Shown: piece by piece, positions 32,834 through 44,819 of the stretch
Numbering within the stretch: position 1 is the first letter of the stretch
Layout: every line of letters begins with the position of its first letter
From: Pyrenophora tritici-repentis
Lineage: Eukaryota; Ascomycota; Dothideomycetes; Pleosporales; Pleosporaceae
Assembly: GCF_003171515.1 (NCBI RefSeq)
Contig: NC_089394.1
Location: 1,984,001 to 2,048,000, forward strand
Length of the DNA: 64,000 nt
Direction: 5' to 3'
Translations under genes and position numbers: made by a program
The notes under the pieces: model-generated
What the model saw: the letters and a program-made list of their open reading frames with translations, nothing else
What the model was told of the DNA's origin: nothing
The model's database searches: none

Positions 32834-35800
32834 ATTTGATGATTTTGCAGGATTTATGCTGGCTGTTGTTGATGTTTTTCTTGTGTTGTCGAGGTTTGGA
32901 ATGCTCGGGTTTAAATAAGCTACTGTTTAGTTTGGGGTTGGTGGCCTTTTGTAGTTGTAAAAAGATGTTGGTGATTGTATTGTCTAGGAGTAAGCCTGCG
33001 GATGGGCGCTCTTATACCTCATGCTTATTCCATAGCCGACTCATTCAAAGGTGTGAGTCGAGCGGTCGCTGGCCGTTGTCGTCACAGCGTGTGAAATTTA
33101 GAGCTGACCGACCCGCACTTGTCAACGCAACACTTACATTAGATTGAGCCGCCAAAATAATGGAATCAGCGCCAACAGCCATTTCCACTAACCTCGTGCG
33201 GCAGGGAAGGGCCTATGTGTATCCGCCCGCCGTTAACTCGTGACCTGGCGCCCTCCCCGCTAATGCCTGTCAGTCAGCCGCGGCAAAGACCAAGCCATGA
33301 CAGATTTCCTCCCTACAATTCGGGTCCAGAAGGAAAACTAGGCGCTGCGGAACGCATCGAAGCTTCGCCACACGGGCGGATTTGGCTCCCCCGTGCTCCA
33401 CCACCAACCTGGTCACCCGTATTCCAGTCACCGCAGCTTGTCCAAGGCAAACGCCATGTGCTTCCAAGCCCTTTGACACTTTTTTTTCTTCTGTTCTGTT
33501 TTATTTTGGCATTGTTCATTTTTACTTTTACTTTGACTGCACATGTAGATCTTACCTTGGTAGTCACTCCGCCTGTGGATTCTTAGTGTGACTGTAATGC
33601 AACGACGTCGGCACAGACATGTGCGCAAGGCATGGAAGGTTCGATCTGTGCATGCGAAGCCTTCACGAGCACAAACCGATCATCACACCTGGCGCTGCTC
33701 ATCGGCATCAGCCCTACGCCCGCCGTGTTTGCCGCCGATGGATTTCTCCAGGCAGTTACAATTTGCCCGAAAGCTGCGTCTGCACGTCGATGAATACAGA
33801 AATTCTCTTAGCTTCAGTTCTTGGGACTAGAATCTCATATTCCTTGACGACTTGGGAGAGGTCAGCGTGTGACCAGGGGGGTCAAGGGGGGGAAAGGCCG
33901 TCAGGACCGATCTGAGACCTATTCCGCGACTTGCAGACAGGTGGTTACAGGGGGAAGAGTCTACACCATCATCTACACTAGGCAATTTTTCTTATGTTGG
34001 AAGTGGCCTGTTAATGGGCCGCCCTGAATACCGGCCATAACACATGCTGTGGCTTACCGGATGTTCACTGCAACAAGGCGACGTGATAGTGTGCGTCTGG
34101 CCACCATGGTCGGCATGGACAACTGTGGTCCGAGCCAAGAATCCTCCTGCGAGAAACGTCGGATCCGGACTCTGCAACCACGTTCAGCTGCACAAGCTAT
34201 CAAGGGTCTACTTCTACTCGCTACACTCTCTATTGGAGGACCGGGCAAACATGGACTCCCGAATTTCCAACTTACAAGTATCATTACCATGTTATTGGCT
34301 GCACTACTGTGTATACCAGCCTACCCCCCCTCCCATGCCAACACGTACCAGTATCGGATCGACTAGGGGGTCGCAGTAGTCCAAATTCGCGTGTAAAAGC
34401 GTCAATCGCCTCATCAACCGACGGCGATCACGGGTACGGGTAGCACTAGAGGTTGCTGCATCGTGCTCGTGCATCAAAATTTAGCTCACCGCCAGATGGC
34501 ATTCACTTTCCCCCAATGGAGACTGACATGTTCACTACCGGCCCGCTCGCTCTCTCGCTCTCTCGCTCGTCACAAGCCTATGTTCGAGAGCTAAGGCACT
34601 TGCAGAAGGGCACACTCCACTATGCAGGGCTAAGGCGGCAACCTCGCCGTAGCCTCATGACATGCCTTAGTGAAGTCAACTTGACTGCATCTCGGCTCAA
34701 CACTGTGCGTATGATCAGCTGGACCCCTATAAAAGCCGTTGTAAGGGTGTGGCGGGTATGCAGCTATGTACGGTGCGCGGCCCATGATGAGTTGGGATAT
34801 GGCACAAGAGATACTCGATGGTCTGTAGCGCCTGTCTCGCCTCTAAGCAATCATGTCCCTCTTACTAACCCAGCCTTGGGGCGTCTGGTCTATCACATTC
34901 CTCGCATAAACGGTAATTTCCTGCTATCTCTTGGCTATGACAGTTCATGGAGCGTGATTGACGAAGACTTTGTCGTCGTACAGTTATACGGCCCGTATTT
35001 ACACGAAGACATTTTCGGGGCGGATCAGTGACCAAATCGGGTTGCGGATACGTAGCCGTGTGGTAGGTCCTCGCGAGTGGCTTACGTGCCGGACAGGGTA
35101 GAGAGAGCATTTCATTACAGCCTTGTTCCCGATTCAGACCGGCTCTGGTTGGAGCAACTCAACCATTCTCATCGCGTGGCATGATGCGTGCATGAACATG
35201 TCCGTGTGTGTTGGTCAGAAAAGCTGCTCGCAGTATCATCTCAGCTGAGTGTGTGTTCGAAGTCATATGTAGCCGAACATGCCTAAGCACTCCTACAAAG
35301 TGGTCCCGAACATGTGTATACATGGGTTAGATTAGTCCGAATCCCGGGTGCGACACTGTAGACTGCGATGCTGCGGCACAAGCTTGGGGAAAGTTTCGCA
35401 CCCCTTTCTTCACTAGTCTGTAGTCGGCGATGTGTAGGGCAATTCAGCGCTTAGGATGTGGCGCATACGCCGGGCAAGATCGCCCAGTGATCATGGCTCA
35501 TCTCGTCAATCCTGCCATGGTTGGGGTGGATCATACAGTCAAAACCATTCTGGGTTTGCGCATTACCCTCTTACGCTGTTATCATGACAAGTCGAACACT
35601 GTATAATGAATCGTGGGCAAGATTGTTCAGAAGTGTTGGAAGGTTTCTGGTGGAGGAATTTTTTGACTGTAGGCTGCGATGTCCGGGATAAGTGGCGTGC
35701 GGTCTACCAGGGCCCGAATCTTGGGGCGGAAACGTCACATGCACTGTGTGTTGGATCCATCTTCTTCCCATTCTGCCAGCACTGATAGCTTGAGGATGGA

Positions 35801-37453
35801 TACTTGTGGGTTTCTGTATACCTGGACATGGTATCAGGACTGCTGCAAGATGTTATTGCTAGTTATCGCAGCGACGGCAGGTGTGTCCGAGTCGAACGGA
35901 GGCAGCTCCGCCGGCTTACAGTACATTGGACGTCTGAAACTGTCCCTCGTCGGCCTGCTCGGCGATACTACACGGACGAAGGCGCAGATAGCGAGTGTGG
36001 CGACAGGAGGTTCCAACAAGGAAGTGTCGGTCTCGAAAGATAGCAACCAGCAACGTTGGTTCGCACAACGCCACAGCGCGGCGTGATCGGTGAGCGGGCC
36101 CTTGAGCAAGACATGAGGCCGGGCAGGGATGACGCAAAGCTCCTTTGGGATTCGTTGTTGCACGGCGCCCTCTGCGAAAAACCCCATCGTCGATCAGATG
36201 AATGAGGAGTAGTTAGGTAAGAGGTTGGATTTCCTTACAGTCGTAGCGAGGGCGTCTAGTCCGAATTGGCCGTAGCCGGAAGCCGGCATCCAATTGGCAA
36301 TTTGAGGATTTCAGGTGGCGACTCCACATATGCACGTCACATACATTGCAGGGTTAGCCCGGCGTGTACCCATAATTATCAGGGGAACTGTCTCAAAGCT
36401 TCGTTGCGGGAACATATCAAAAGAGCAAGGCGCCAACGCCAGCTCTCCTGGTTGTGACACTCTTCGCGTTGCTCGCGCCAAGATTTCAGTACCGCTGCGC
36501 CGGGATGATACTGAAGTAGTCCAGGGCGATACCTTTCTTGGCTTCAGCATGACTTGTTGTCAGCTTCCGGTCAGTGTCTTCACGAGGTCTTGTGAATGGA
36601 AAAAGAGTCGGTGACCAGCAAACTCACATGCTTGGCATCACAATTATCACTCCAACTGTGACAATATAGCCTGACGGTACGCCCCGAAACGATGCACTAT
36701 GCAGGTGCTGAACAGACCCTAGGCTACTACGAACCGGGGCACGACCATTATACTTTCTTCATCGTGCATGTCACAGTACCTGAATCCTGGGTTTCTCGGT
36801 ATTTCTCCAGTCTATCCTCGGCACCTTGCCCGTCTCGAGACGTCAGATTGTGGCGGTGTGTGGATCGACCGAGCACTAGGAAACCTTGGGTGGGACATGC
36901 GAAAGTCTAGACCGCTGTGAAAAGCCCCCAAAAGGAACCCTCACCTTCAAAAAGTACTAAAAGAGCGCAACGTGTGCTAGAGCCTACATGTACAGCGAGT
37001 ATCATCCTAGTTGGCATTGCCTGGCCCTGGACATACAATTGTCGGCGAGAATTACTAACAGGGACTCTGTTGATATCTTACGTGTGACAGCCAAATAGCG
37101 AGTAAGTGAGCCCGCTGCCCGGGTAGCGAAACCGACGTCATGTATCCACATGTCCAATGTGACTGCCTCGTTGAATACCGTCTTCTCAACAAATCGCAAA
37201 TTGCTTCGGCCTTATGGACAACTGGCGGAAGTTGTCTTTGCGAGCAAATTAAACGACGGTCGCATCTGACGTCATTTAATAAATACTCATCATAAGCCCA
37301 CCGAGGTTAACTCCGTGTACAACCCAATGGCTCGTAGTAGATTTGCGAAGCAGATGTTATGGGTCAAGTATCCAATATACCGAAATGTCTGTATTACACC
37401 AAAGTCGCTATCCAAGACCAATTGTACATAGTAGAGCTAAACATAGCCTTACA
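32834..37453. other. Gene-poor region (4.6 kb), no gene resolved
   Basis: The first 300 bp are the promoter side of the dioxygenase gene. Beyond that are overlapping chance-like ORFs: 34453-35031 (+, 192 codons), 35679-36086 (+, 135 codons; an internal Met at 35849 starts MLLLVIAATAGVSES, which resembles a signal peptide) and 35834-36187 (-). A CCCCTATAAAAG TATA-like element is at 34723-34735. None of these has a family match or consistent splicing, so I call nothing. Confidence 0.45.
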
Positions 37454-38327
37454 ATGCCGCCATCAGGTCTTGCCATCCTAATCGGCGCTGGCCCCGCAAC
37501 TGTGAGCCCGCAACCCCTAAATCTCACCACGCACAAGCCCTCTGACATCGCATGTGTAGGAAACAGGTATCGCGCGTGTTCTCTCCTCGCCTACCCAGGG
37601 CAACTTTGCCGTCGCCCTCCTGTCCCGCCGCCCCGAGAACCTCCAAGCCGTCATCTCCAAAGTTCGCTCCGCTTCCCCAAACGCCGTGCTCGAGGCCTTT
37701 CCAGCCAATACTTCCAAATCTTCTCTAGAAAAAGCTTTGCGGATATCAAGGCCCACGATAGCTTCAAGGGTCTCAAATTGAAGCTAGCCATATACAGTAT
37801 CAAGCATTCGAGCAAGAAGTCTTTCTTAGAGGAGACAAGGGTGGATTTTGAGAAGAGTCTGGAGACGTACGTTGGCGGTGCATTTACATTTGCGCAGGAG
37901 AGTTTGAAGAGATTCTTTGAGGATCATGGGGAGCAGGGATTGGTAGATGGAGCGGGAAAGAAAGGCGTGAGTGAAGACTGTGATACTGTCTTCATGGGAT
38001 CAGAGTCTAACCATGATCTAGACGCTCATTTTTACGGGTACCCTTGGCGCTCTCCGATGCAGTGCGCAATTCGCCGCCTATGGTGCTAGTCGCGCATCTG
38101 TCCGTCAACTAGCGCAAACTTTGGCTCGCGAGATGAGCGAAAAAGGTGTATATGTCGCTCATACAATTGCTAACGGTGCGATTGTTGACCAAGATGGGGA
38201 AGATCAGAAGCTGGGCAAGAAGATGAGTGCTGATGCTGTTGGCGAAACATATCTTTGGCTGCATCAGCAGAAGCCTTGCTTGTGGACACATGAGTTGGAT
38301 ATGAGGCCTGCTTGTGAGAAGTTCTAG
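37454..38327 (+). pseudogene. Short-chain dehydrogenase-like gene with a single-base frameshift
   Basis: Three exons: 37454-37501, 37560-37966 and 38022-38327, with donors GTGAGC and GTGAGT and acceptors TAG. The cofactor-binding start reads LAILIGAGPAT then ETGIARVLSS across intron 1, followed by FAVALLSRRPENLQAV. Near 37736 (GCTTTGCGG) the frame must shift by one missing base to continue ADIKAHDSFKGLKL. Exon lengths sum to 3n+2, as expected for one lost base. The last exon encodes TLIFTGTLGAL and AAYGASRASVRQLAQ; the catalytic lysine position of YxxxK is Arg here. As written the frame ends at TGA soon after the shift, so it is a pseudogene or the base call is wrong. Confidence 0.8.
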
Positions 38328-38818
38328 TTGTCTTCATGGTCTCAGGTATGACCAATGGCTGCATTGTCTGAGTGCATAAAGCCTTCGTCTCGATACACTC
38401 GGAAGAGGTGGCATTTTCACGGCACGCTCCGTCTTAGTATAGCTATATAAAACAACAAAGACATACTAGAACCCCAAAAGATTGGAGACCAAGAACGAAA
38501 AGAAGTGGAAAAAACGGAGGTCGACACCTGAGAACACTCGATATCTAATGAACCTAAGTGGTACAATTTATCGCATGAGAGCATAGACTGTTACAGCCAC
38601 AGTCGGCGAAAGCCTAGACTGTCATAGCTACAGTGAACGGTGAGAAGAGCCGAAGACGAAGAGAACTGTAGTATAGATTGTCTAACGCGAAAAACCATGA
38701 GAATGAGTGTATCAACATAAAGCAAAGAAAAGTCCACAAAAAGACAAAACTCCAAGAGATCACCCCACTGTCCATACGCTAGGGGTCAACGCCAGCTTTC
38801 TAGCCGATACCCGTATGC
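38328..38818. other. Intergenic region
   Basis: 491 bp between the frameshifted SDR and the five-exon gene, tail to tail. It is A-rich with related CAGCCACAGTCGGCGAAAGC and CATAGCTACAGTGAACGG words near 38594-38640. No gene is seen. Confidence 0.5.
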
Positions 38819-39568
38819 TTATCTTGCCGGTGGTTGCGCCCAATGGCTCAGCATCTGGCCAAGAGCCCAGTTCCATTCTGCAGCAAAAGCATTTGTGAGC
38901 TGGGTGATCTGCTCAGCAGAAGGAGTATGGCCCGCCCACATTGTCGGTTGCGAAGCTTGATATCGTGCATAGTAAGGGATGAGTTGGCTATGTCCATTAG
39001 AAAAGCTCTTGTGCTAAACATGTGGCAGCAACCTACTCGGTCTGTATCTTGCTCAGAACCAGCCAACACAAGTTCCATGAGCGATTGCTCGCGGGATCAG
39101 AGTAAACACGTCTCTTTGCTTCATCTAGGCAATCTGAACTATAGCGCAATGACGATCAGATGGTTGATGCTTTTAGAAAAGACCCTTCCAGTAGCTTACC
39201 TGAACGGATAGTTTCGGGTCAGTCCGCGAAGCTCAGTTAGCAGACCATGTGAGTCGACGTAGTAAGACCCTGCGCATCGTCAGTTGATCGGGTTCGTATT
39301 AGTCGGTTCATCGGTAGAAACTACATACAAGACGACGTCATCGGTTCGCTGCAGTCTGGCGTACCGAGAACAGCGAATGCCTTTTCAATACGGCGGAGTT
39401 CTCCTATGGTGTTGACTTGATGGGTTCTCAACGCGTGAATATATTGGGTCTTCTCGACCTGTTAATTATCAGACATTACTGGACTTGATATCATGAAACC
39501 GGGAAATGCGTTCATGGGTTAAGGTGCAGTTTAGTACGTACAGAAGTGATCTTTCCGGAAGAAGACAT
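38819..39568 (-). CDS. Five-exon gene encoding a 165-aa protein of unknown function
   Basis: No exon exceeds 170 nt, so the gene does not appear as a long ORF. Minus-strand exons: 39568-39542, 39458-39329, 39269-39200, 39138-39037 and 38987-38819 (498 nt). Donors are GTACGT, GTATGT, GTAAGC and GTAGGT; acceptors are AACAG, GCAG, ATAG and ATAG; every phase is consistent. The protein begins MSSSGKITS, continues VEKTQYIHALRTHQVNTIGE and LRRIEKAFAVLGTPD, and ends with QITQLTNAFAAEWNW and LSHWAQPPAR. It is soluble, Trp-rich near the C-terminus, and has no signal peptide. I do not recognise it. A TATATAAC element on the same strand lies about 250 bp upstream of the ATG. Confidence 0.72.
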
Positions 39569-41771
39569 GCTTGGAAATTGGGGCGCACGGTGTTTGCGTG
39601 CTGGTGGATAGTGATAATCGTAACTTTCTGTGTTAATCGATGTATTCCTGTCCGTTGGAATGCACAATCGGGTCGTTGGAGAGCTCAGATAAGCAGATTT
39701 CTGTTCGCTGCAGGTTATACTGAGTGAAGAAGAATAGAAGAATGACTGTTGGTCACGATATGATAAGATTGCTTTGCTGTGATATGCTACCATTACTGAG
39801 TGGGAGGCTATTTAGAAGTTATATAGACAGTCATTTGTAAACCACTATTCTAAAAAGGGTGAAACCTGGAACTGTACAACTCCTGTATACGGCGAAGGTA
39901 TACTGAACTCTAGCTCAATCCTGTTGGAGATGGAAACATACGCAGTCAAAGACCAGTGAACCGTCAGCATTCCCGAAGCCACACTGTCATGAATCCATTT
40001 TGGAGTGTTATATGTCGGTGCTCAGACAGAATCCAGCTGGGTGATGTCAAATGTGGAGAGTGAAGTAAGAACTTTAGCCCTGTATAGACAGACATCATCA
40101 GCCACCTTGTTCAAACAGCCCTTGTGGATCGGAAAAGAATCCCATGACTATTTTAGTTACTGTTTGATAGGATAGCTAGCACATAGAAACGGATATTTCG
40201 TATGTCGAATAGAAGTGCTTTGGTCAGATTATGGGATATAGACAAGGGCCATCTGACTCGATCTTAGGTCCAGCGGCCCGGTCGATCTAGTTTCGAGCTC
40301 CAGCATGAGAATTACCTCGAACCGTTAGTCGTAGAGATTCCGAGAGGGCGGGACAGTTGCTCATTTGCCAGGTTTCCGATGTGCCCCAAGCATGCGTGAG
40401 CAAGAGTGGGTCACTTGATCTTACACGACATCATCGCTGTTACAAATCAAAAACCAAGTGCCTGTATAGAATTAATAGCATAGTGCACGTTTACACAGCC
40501 GTGAATTGCGTTGTGGATCGAAGACCTGAGGCGATAGTAAGTGCAATCCCAACGGAAAGAGCGAAACACTTCCGGAACGTTGACTTCCCGTAGTATATAT
40601 GGAATTGAAAATGCTGGGAGTAGGAAACTAAGCACAAGAAGTGGATTTGAGGCTTAGCCCGAGGCTGATGTTGAACGCTGATGTTGAACGCTGATGTTGA
40701 ACGCTGATGTTAGAGAGTGGAGCAGATCGGGATAGCCGTGGTGTGGCTTCTCTAGCGTGTGGCTCAGCGACTTCGACCTTGACTTCACCACTGAACTGTA
40801 ACAGACTGTGGTAGAATATGACCATATCGGGGAACACAACTCGAATAAACCTTGTTATCTCATGGGAAGCTGTGTAAAAAATATGGTGGTAGGTAAACTA
40901 GTAAGTTCCGGTCCACGGTGGGTAATGTACCTTACACCTCACAAACATCGTCGATTAGGTGTATCAGCCACAGACATCATTTCAATGAGATCCTGCCGGT
41001 CAGGTACATGTCTCAACTGGGAATGTTGCATGTAACATCATTGGTCTGCAGCTGCCAAATGCCATGAGGCTGAAAATGGGCTCGTCAGCAGTCCCACGTA
41101 AGAAAAGAGCCTCATTAGTCGTAAGCTTTGTACCCACGACCCGGCGATGCAATTCCGAATTTTTGCCTGAAGTGTATCGATTGGAAACAAAAACACTAAG
41201 CTTTAGACGATCTTCCGCAAGAAAGTATGCTTATTGGATCCTATCTCATCGGGTGTTGTCGGAAAGTAGTCACCAGTGCGTGATGTTTGGCAAAAATGCC
41301 GTTCAGTGAGGATCGGAAGTGGAGCAAAGATGACGATGTGAAGCCCCGTGTTCGTTTTAGGCGCGTTATTGTTAAGGTCCAGGACGTCATGCTCGCTATC
41401 GGAATAAGTGTTGTGGAGTTCATCGGCCCCCAAAACAAGTATCGGGGATCTGGATCCTGCTCAGCTGGCATGTCGCTCACTCACACTTTTTGCTGCTTGA
41501 TAATAGCCTCTATTTATCTTACATTACATACCACATTGTGAGTATTTGAGGACTTTGGCCCAATCCAGCACCTGAGCGCTTACTTTAATTCGAAAGGGTT
41601 AGCGCATCGAGAGAGGATTCGGCAATACACAAGGACGGCCACAGCGATTTGAGTCGTGAAGATTCATGTTGGTAGATTCTTTTACATGAGCAGGCAGGTA
41701 GTCTTTCGACTCCGCAATGCCTTGGAAGTCATCATCCACCTTTTACACTCGGGCACCTGGACCGAAACAGC
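39569..41771. other. Gene-poor region with a 13-bp minisatellite
   Basis: 2.2 kb with only short ORFs. Minus-strand frames at 41200-41480 (two overlapping, 76 and 79 codons) and a plus-strand frame at 40357-40593 have no family match. A minisatellite lies at 40664-40711. Confidence 0.5.
40664..40711 (+). repeat. 13-bp tandem repeat (GCTGATGTTGAAC), 3.7 copies
   Basis: Three perfect units at 40664-40676, 40677-40689 and 40690-40702 followed by a partial unit. It is not a multiple of three and lies outside any called gene. Confidence 0.95.
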
Positions 41772-42565
41772 CTATATGCTCAGGGCCATGATGGAGTTTA
41801 CGATATCGTTGTCGTTCTCCTTGAGAGCTTTGACAGCCTTCTTCCGCGAGACGCTGGCCTGCTGCATGACGAGCTCGATGTCTTTGGCCTCAAGACCAGA
41901 GTCGTCAACCTCCTCACCGTCATCCTCTTCCTCCTCGTCCTCCTTCTTGTCCTCGACAGCTTTGGCCTTGCCCTTGGTGGACTCGTCGCCGTGGTCGTGA
42001 CCGGCGTGGTCACCGTGGGTTGCGGCCTCTGCTTGGGCGAGCTGCTGGGCGGCGGAGGCCTGGGCCTGGGAGTTCAAGTCCTCGATCTTGGCCTCACCGA
42101 AGATGCTGGTGCGGGGTCAGCAAGTGCCATGTGTCGCAATAGAGGGGCAGTCAACTCACATCCAGGTGTTGCTGGAAGGGGACTTGTATACGTCGGGCTG
42201 GCTGATGACGAAGAGGATCTAGCATCTGTGTTAGTCTAAATTTCTACAGGGTTGCTCCTGCCCCTCCCGCCTCTGCGTGTGTTTGTTGACTGCGGCGGGC
42301 CTCGACCAATTGCTCCAGGTGCACTCACGTTCTTGGGTCGGCGAAGAGTAACGCGGGTGATGCCGTCAATGTGCTTCAATCCGAGCTTGGCAATGGCCTT
42401 GCGAGCCTTCTTTTCGTTGCGCGAGTGGACAGCGACAGAGGTGCCGGCGGGGGCGTTGACCTCGCCCTCGTCGGCCTCAGACTCGTCGCTCGACTCATCC
42501 TCCTCAATCTGGACGTTCTTCTTCTCGGGCTCGTCGGGCAGCTCTTCAATGCGGGGGTTGGCCAT
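41772..42565 (-). CDS. EGD2: Nascent polypeptide-associated complex subunit alpha (NAC-alpha)
   Basis: NAC-alpha pairs with beta-NAC at the ribosomal exit tunnel and guards nascent chains against mistargeting. Three exons on the minus strand: 42565-42329, 42218-42160 and 42105-41772 (209 aa). The acidic N-terminus is followed by the NAC beta-barrel ([20 protein letters not shown] to [40 protein letters not shown]). An acidic/His linker leads to the C-terminal UBA domain ([20 protein letters not shown] to [14 protein letters not shown]). The middle exon is 59 nt. Donors are GTGAGT twice; the second intron is 54 bp. Length and order match the fungal family. Confidence 0.96.
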
Positions 42566-43063
42566 TTTGTCGGGTTGTGGTGGTCGCAGGTGTGTGTGGT
42601 GCTGCAATTATCACAGTAGGGCGGAATTGGTGTCGGAGCTTCCAAAAATGATTTGTGGGCGGTTTAGCGCGGGCTGCTCTGCTCGCTGCTCACAACTCCC
42701 AATGACGAATTACCTAGGTACGACAAAGGACCATGGACTTGCAATATCATGTCACCGTTCACAGATTTGGTCATTTCAAAGGGGTATCAAATTGGCAGTT
42801 CTAGTTGCAGTCTTCGTGTTGTCATGAATTTGTGGATTGGACCCTCTTGCTACATGAAGAAAGCATGCGAGAGCCGAGTAAACCTTCCCATACCGAATTG
42901 CACCGTGCCAAACATTGGACTTATTCACCCGAAACCAGGTCTTGAATTTTTGAATGCCTTTGAGGTCGCCTTCGGAATGCTCATGAAAATGCACGTCATG
43001 CTTCTTCATCTCCTGCATGCAACCTCCTCCACAACGCCTGTCTCCCGACAGCATCTAGACTAC
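42566..43063. other. Intergenic region, NAC-alpha promoter and eL14 3' flank
   Basis: 498 bp. NAC-alpha and eL14 are in tandem on the minus strand, so this holds the NAC-alpha promoter and the eL14 terminator region. ORFs here (for example 42749-43246 +) overlap the eL14 last exon antisense and are not supported. Confidence 0.6.
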
Positions 43064-43620
43064 CTATGCCTTTGCGCTGGCGCGGATCTTGGCGAAGGTC
43101 TTCTGAACCTCGAAACGAGCCTGTACACCTTGTTAGCCATCATGTCCGGGTGTAGCCTCTTGTCTACCGTGCATCATCGACATACCTGCTTCCTCATCTT
43201 CATGACCTTGAATCGCTCAAAGTCGTTGAGTCCTCGCCTCTTCTGAATAGCCGCACGCTTCTTCGCCCATGAGCTCTCGTCGAACTTCTGCTGGACCTTG
43301 TGCTCTTCCCACTTCTTCGCGACGTGGCCGACACCGCTGGCGCGGGGAAGCTTGGGGATGACGATAGGTGTGAGAGAGAGTTTCGCAAGCGCAATTTCCT
43401 GGCGAGGGACGGGGGCCTTCTCGGAAGGACCATCGAGGAGAACCTAAGTCTCTGTGAGCTGCTGAACAGCAACCAAATCGCGGGATATGCATACACGCTT
43501 GTGGTCAATGATCTCGACAATGACAGCCAGCCGACCCTCAAATGGGCCCTCGTTGAAGAGGACTACACGGCCGACCTCGACCAGCCTCCAGGCACTCGTT
43601 GTAATATCGGCGTCACCCAT
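43064..43620 (-). CDS. RPL14: 60S ribosomal protein eL14
   Basis: A structural protein of the large ribosomal subunit. Three exons on the minus strand: 43620-43495, 43443-43186 and 43120-43064 (146 aa). The N-terminal SH3-like fold is clear ([41 protein letters not shown]), followed by basic helices ([34 protein letters not shown]). The first intron is 51 bp with donor GTATGC. Start ATG 43620 gives the expected [12 protein letters not shown]. The gene is divergent from the small broken gene at 44025. Confidence 0.96.
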
Positions 43621-44024
43621 TTCGTCGGTATGTGCTGCGATTAAACGTTAGATCGAGAGAAGCGTGCACGATTGCTGCGACAAGAGCGTACCGGTCGGAA
43701 ATAGGAGTCGGTGTTGATGTTCTGGTCGGGAGTAAGTAATATCGATGTTGCAGTTGCCGCGAAATTCAAGTGCGCAGCCGGGGCCGTGCACAAGCGAGGC
43801 GGCTTGGCGCTGGCCCATAAAGTTTTCGCGACCGCACGACTTCCATCATTACCCTCGCAGACTGCTACCAACACCCCCAGTTCTCCCTTGGACACCCGCC
43901 TTTACTTCTCATTTGCATCGCATCTTTGGATGCAGCTATTACATTCGCTATGTAATCAGTATCCTTGCTCGCGATGCGCAACTGCTCGCCATATTCGTAG
44001 ACTAACAGCTACGGCTCAACAGCC
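43621..44024. promoter_or_regulatory. Divergent promoter region upstream of eL14
   Basis: 404 bp between start codons of RPL14 (-) and the small 44025 gene (+). The pyrimidine-rich tracts before the plus-strand ATG (CACCCCCAGTTCTCCC) look like a fungal 5' leader, and an ACTAAC...CAACAG acceptor-like signal just upstream of that ATG suggests a 5' UTR intron. Confidence 0.4.
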
Positions 44025-44664
44025 ATGCCTCCTGGTACGTTTTCTTCTGAAAAACCTCTCCTTTGCTAGGATGACATAATTTGCGATTGAGCTCGTCGTC
44101 GGAGACCCTCGCCGGGGTCTCTTAACGGCGTCGAGTTTATGATATTCAATTCTTACATATTCTGAGCTTGCTTCACACACCGACCTGTTTGACTTTTCAC
44201 TGGGGTTGCGACACAAGCTAACTCCCAACAGACACTCCAGAGACACACCTTGAACCTTCCATCAGCTCACCCACTTCGATGAGCATCCTTTTGTGATGCG
44301 CATTATGTTGCGAAAGCATGTGACAAGCTGGTACATACTGGACAGTGTGGGCAAGTACCCAATAGACGTGTCTGGCGACTACAGTGGCTTTTTTACACTA
44401 GTATGTCCAGTATTTCATGACACCCGGGTGTTAGCAAACAGCTACACACCGGATCCACCAAGGTCAGTCTACTCTTTAGTCCACCCTTCCCCCTTCCAAT
44501 GATTACAACATGCAATAGATAGTATATGATTTCCATGATTACTATTTTATCACCAAGATCACTGAGGAAGATCCAACACGCACCTGCTTTACTCAATTTT
44601 GTCTTTGTACAAGTCGCTAACATGCTTGCAGGTTCACGAGTGGTACATGTACACATTTCCATGA
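44025..44664 (+). pseudogene. Small three-exon gene (about 70 codons) with a one-base frameshift
   Basis: Exons: 44025-44034 (ATGCCTCCTG), 44232-44400 and 44632-44664. The splice signals are strong: donors GTACGT and GTATGT, and branch/acceptor pairs GCTAAC...CAACAG and GCTAAC...TTGCAG. Exon 2 reads DTPETHLEP and then, one frame over, HQLTHFDEHPFVMRIML and RKHVTSWYILDSVGKYP; exon 3 ends VHEWYMYTFP and a stop. Exon lengths sum to 212 nt (3n+2), consistent with one missing base near 44255. Read as given, translation stops after 24 codons. I do not recognise the protein. It is either a recent pseudogene or a base-call error. Confidence 0.45.
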
Positions 44665-44819
44665 AATCACTCTGATGTTTTGGCTTGTCACCGAAACCTG
44701 GTCTTTGGCAGATTTGGCTTTGGATATCCATGAGGCAGCGAGCACGGCAGAAAATTGTACATTAACTAAGCGCAGATTCTATACTCCACGGGCAAACTAT
44801 GTAGAAAAGAGAATCCTGA

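Noticed and set aside
34453..35031. 192-codon plus-strand ORF
   Set aside because: Open but with no recognisable family, no signal peptide, a TATA-like CTATAAAAG inside it and patchy codon use; more likely a chance frame.
35679..36086. 135-codon plus-strand ORF with an internal signal-peptide-like start (MLLLVIAATAGVSES)
   Set aside because: No cysteines, an overlapping equally long antisense ORF and no splice or promoter support; a small secreted protein is possible but not supportable.
40357..40593. Possible C2H2 zinc-finger fragment (SGSLDLTRHHRCY)
   Set aside because: Cys and His spacing do not form a complete finger and the surrounding frame has no other support.
40664..40711. 13-bp repeats as a CRISPR-like array
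   Set aside because: Units are contiguous without spacers, and the host is eukaryotic; it is a simple minisatellite.
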